Both the position numbers and the translations under genes were made by a program. DNA of 64,000 nucleotides, taken from positions 558,001 to 622,000 of the forward strand of contig JAZGUH010000489.1 of NCBI GenBank assembly GCA_037893225.1. Reading direction: 5' to 3'. Source of the stretch: Hippasteria phrygiana (lineage: Eukaryota; Echinodermata; Asteroidea; Valvatida; Goniasteridae). This document shows positions 63,301 to 64,000 of this stretch, one piece after another (the first letter of the stretch is position 1; every line of letters begins with the position of its first letter). The notes beneath the pieces are model-generated. The model did not search any database. It saw only the letters and a list, made by a program, of their open reading frames with translations, and had not been told where the DNA came from.

Positions 63301-64000
63301 TAGATGAGTAAGTCTAACCCTCTCTCTACCTCTGACTCTCCTTCTCTCTTACTCTCACATTCTAACCCGATCACTAGCACTTGCACTGTGACACTTGCAC
63401 TGTGACACTTGCACTGTGACACTTGCACTGTGACACTTGCACTGTGACACTTGCACTGTGACACTTGCACTGTGACACTTGCACTGTGACACTTGCACTG
63501 TGACACTTGCACTGTGACACTTGCACTGTGACACTTGCACTCTAACACTAATTCTAATATTCCGATCAGTAGCACTTGCACTGTAACACTTGCACTGTAA
63601 CACTTGCACTGTAACACTTGCACTCGAACCTTAACCCTAACACTTGCACTGTAACACTTGAACTCAAACCCTTAACTCTAACACTAATTTTAATATTCTT
63701 AACTCGCTTACTCTATTTTTCCATCAACTTCAGGAGAGATCAACATCCGGCTCCTGGCTGTCAAGACCTCGAGGCCACCCAAGATCATCATGGATAGAAC
63801 TGGAATGGCCTAGTGAGATAGACAGCTTGCAGGCCTAGATCAGCACAATAGACCTACGCTGTTTAGTAGATGAGTAAGTCTAACCCTCTCTCTACCTCTG
63901 ACTCTCCTTCTCTCTTACTCTCACATTCTAACCCGATCACTAGCACTTGCACTGTGACACTTGCACTGTGACACTTGCACTGTGACACTTGCACTGTGAC
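60126..64000 (+). repeat. Block 16, family I, cut by the window edge: A-B-C-B-B-C-B-B...
   Basis: Core starts are 60441 A, 60812 B, 61364 C, 61749 B, 62273 B, 62797 C, 63168 B and 63734 B. All family I markers are present in the expected cores. The window ends inside the TGTGA tract of the last B cassette. Confidence 0.9.

Larger units (their letters stand above)
1..64000 (+). repeat. Multi-level satellite array filling the window
   Basis: The entire window consists of head-to-tail copies of one cassette family, with no unique sequence at either end, so the array continues beyond both edges. I counted 132 cores of 140 nt, all in one orientation: 16 A, 2 A-like without the 204-bp module, 67 B, 34 C and 13 D (one of them a D/B hybrid). 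Core-to-core spacing takes only discrete values that differ by 14 bp, apart from the 204-bp module and a 16-bp acceptor duplication. Copies of the same type are nearly identical by eye, which implies recent homogenisation. No stretch of 300 bases lies outside the array. The function, if any, is unknown. Confidence 0.97.

Noticed and set aside
1..64000. Assembly artefact producing the whole pattern
   Set aside because: Different private changes, hybrids and unit counts occur throughout, which simple collapse or copy-over would not give. Local errors in copy number remain possible, especially in the exact duplications of 1419, 2083, 2785 and 6182 bp.

Overview
The whole 64 kb window is one multi-level tandem satellite array. 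I see no conventional protein-coding gene, rRNA, tRNA, CRISPR array or intact transposon. The architecture points to a eukaryotic nuclear genome. Every repeat carries splice-site-like signals, the sequence contains degenerate telomere-type CCCTAA motifs, and there is nothing resembling bacterial gene organisation. A vertebrate such as a fish is possible, but that is a weak inference, and the window alone cannot fix species or chromosome position. A subtelomeric or pericentromeric satellite block is the natural reading.

The basic unit is a cassette that I counted by hand 132 times, always in the same orientation. Each cassette has (i) an AT-rich leader with branch-point-like TTAAC and CTTAC and a pyrimidine tract ending in CAG, (ii) a 140-nt exon-like core, (iii) a GTAAGT donor-like hexamer, (iv) a tract of about 55 bp rich in C and T, (v) GATCACTAG or GATCAGTAG, (vi) a 14-bp minisatellite, CACTTGCACTGTGA or CACTTGCACTGTAA, and (vii) degenerate telomere-like TTAACCCTAACAC. 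Core-to-core distances are quantised: 371 or 385, 468 to 594 in 14-bp steps, and 591 to 661 in 14-bp steps where an extra 204-bp module is present. Two intervals of 387 carry a 16-bp acceptor duplication.

Cassettes fall into four sequence types. A has a duplicated acceptor and usually a 204-bp AT-rich module upstream. B has GGATAG in the core and the TGTGA minisatellite. C has CATCTGG and AAGTCC in the core. D has GGACAG or GAACAG, usually followed by GTTGCACTGTAA. Their order is not random: 16 of 18 A-type cassettes are followed by B-C-B-B. Private variants divide the higher-order repeats into two families. Family I starts at A cassettes 655, 6081, 20534, 32327, 49554 and 60441. Family II starts at 10007, 15590, 25439, 28883, 37533, 40040, 43715 and 46208. 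Recent tandem duplications of 1419, 2083, 2785 and about 6180 bp, and several recombinant cassettes, show continuing unequal exchange and homogenisation.

The most unusual property is that the satellite monomer looks like a complete internal exon with flanking intron ends. If transcribed from the + strand, the array would supply more than a hundred near-identical exon definition units and pyrimidine-rich tracts. The open frames seen on both strands are by-products of the 14-bp repeat and of low stop density, and I do not call any of them a gene. All counts and alignments were made by eye.
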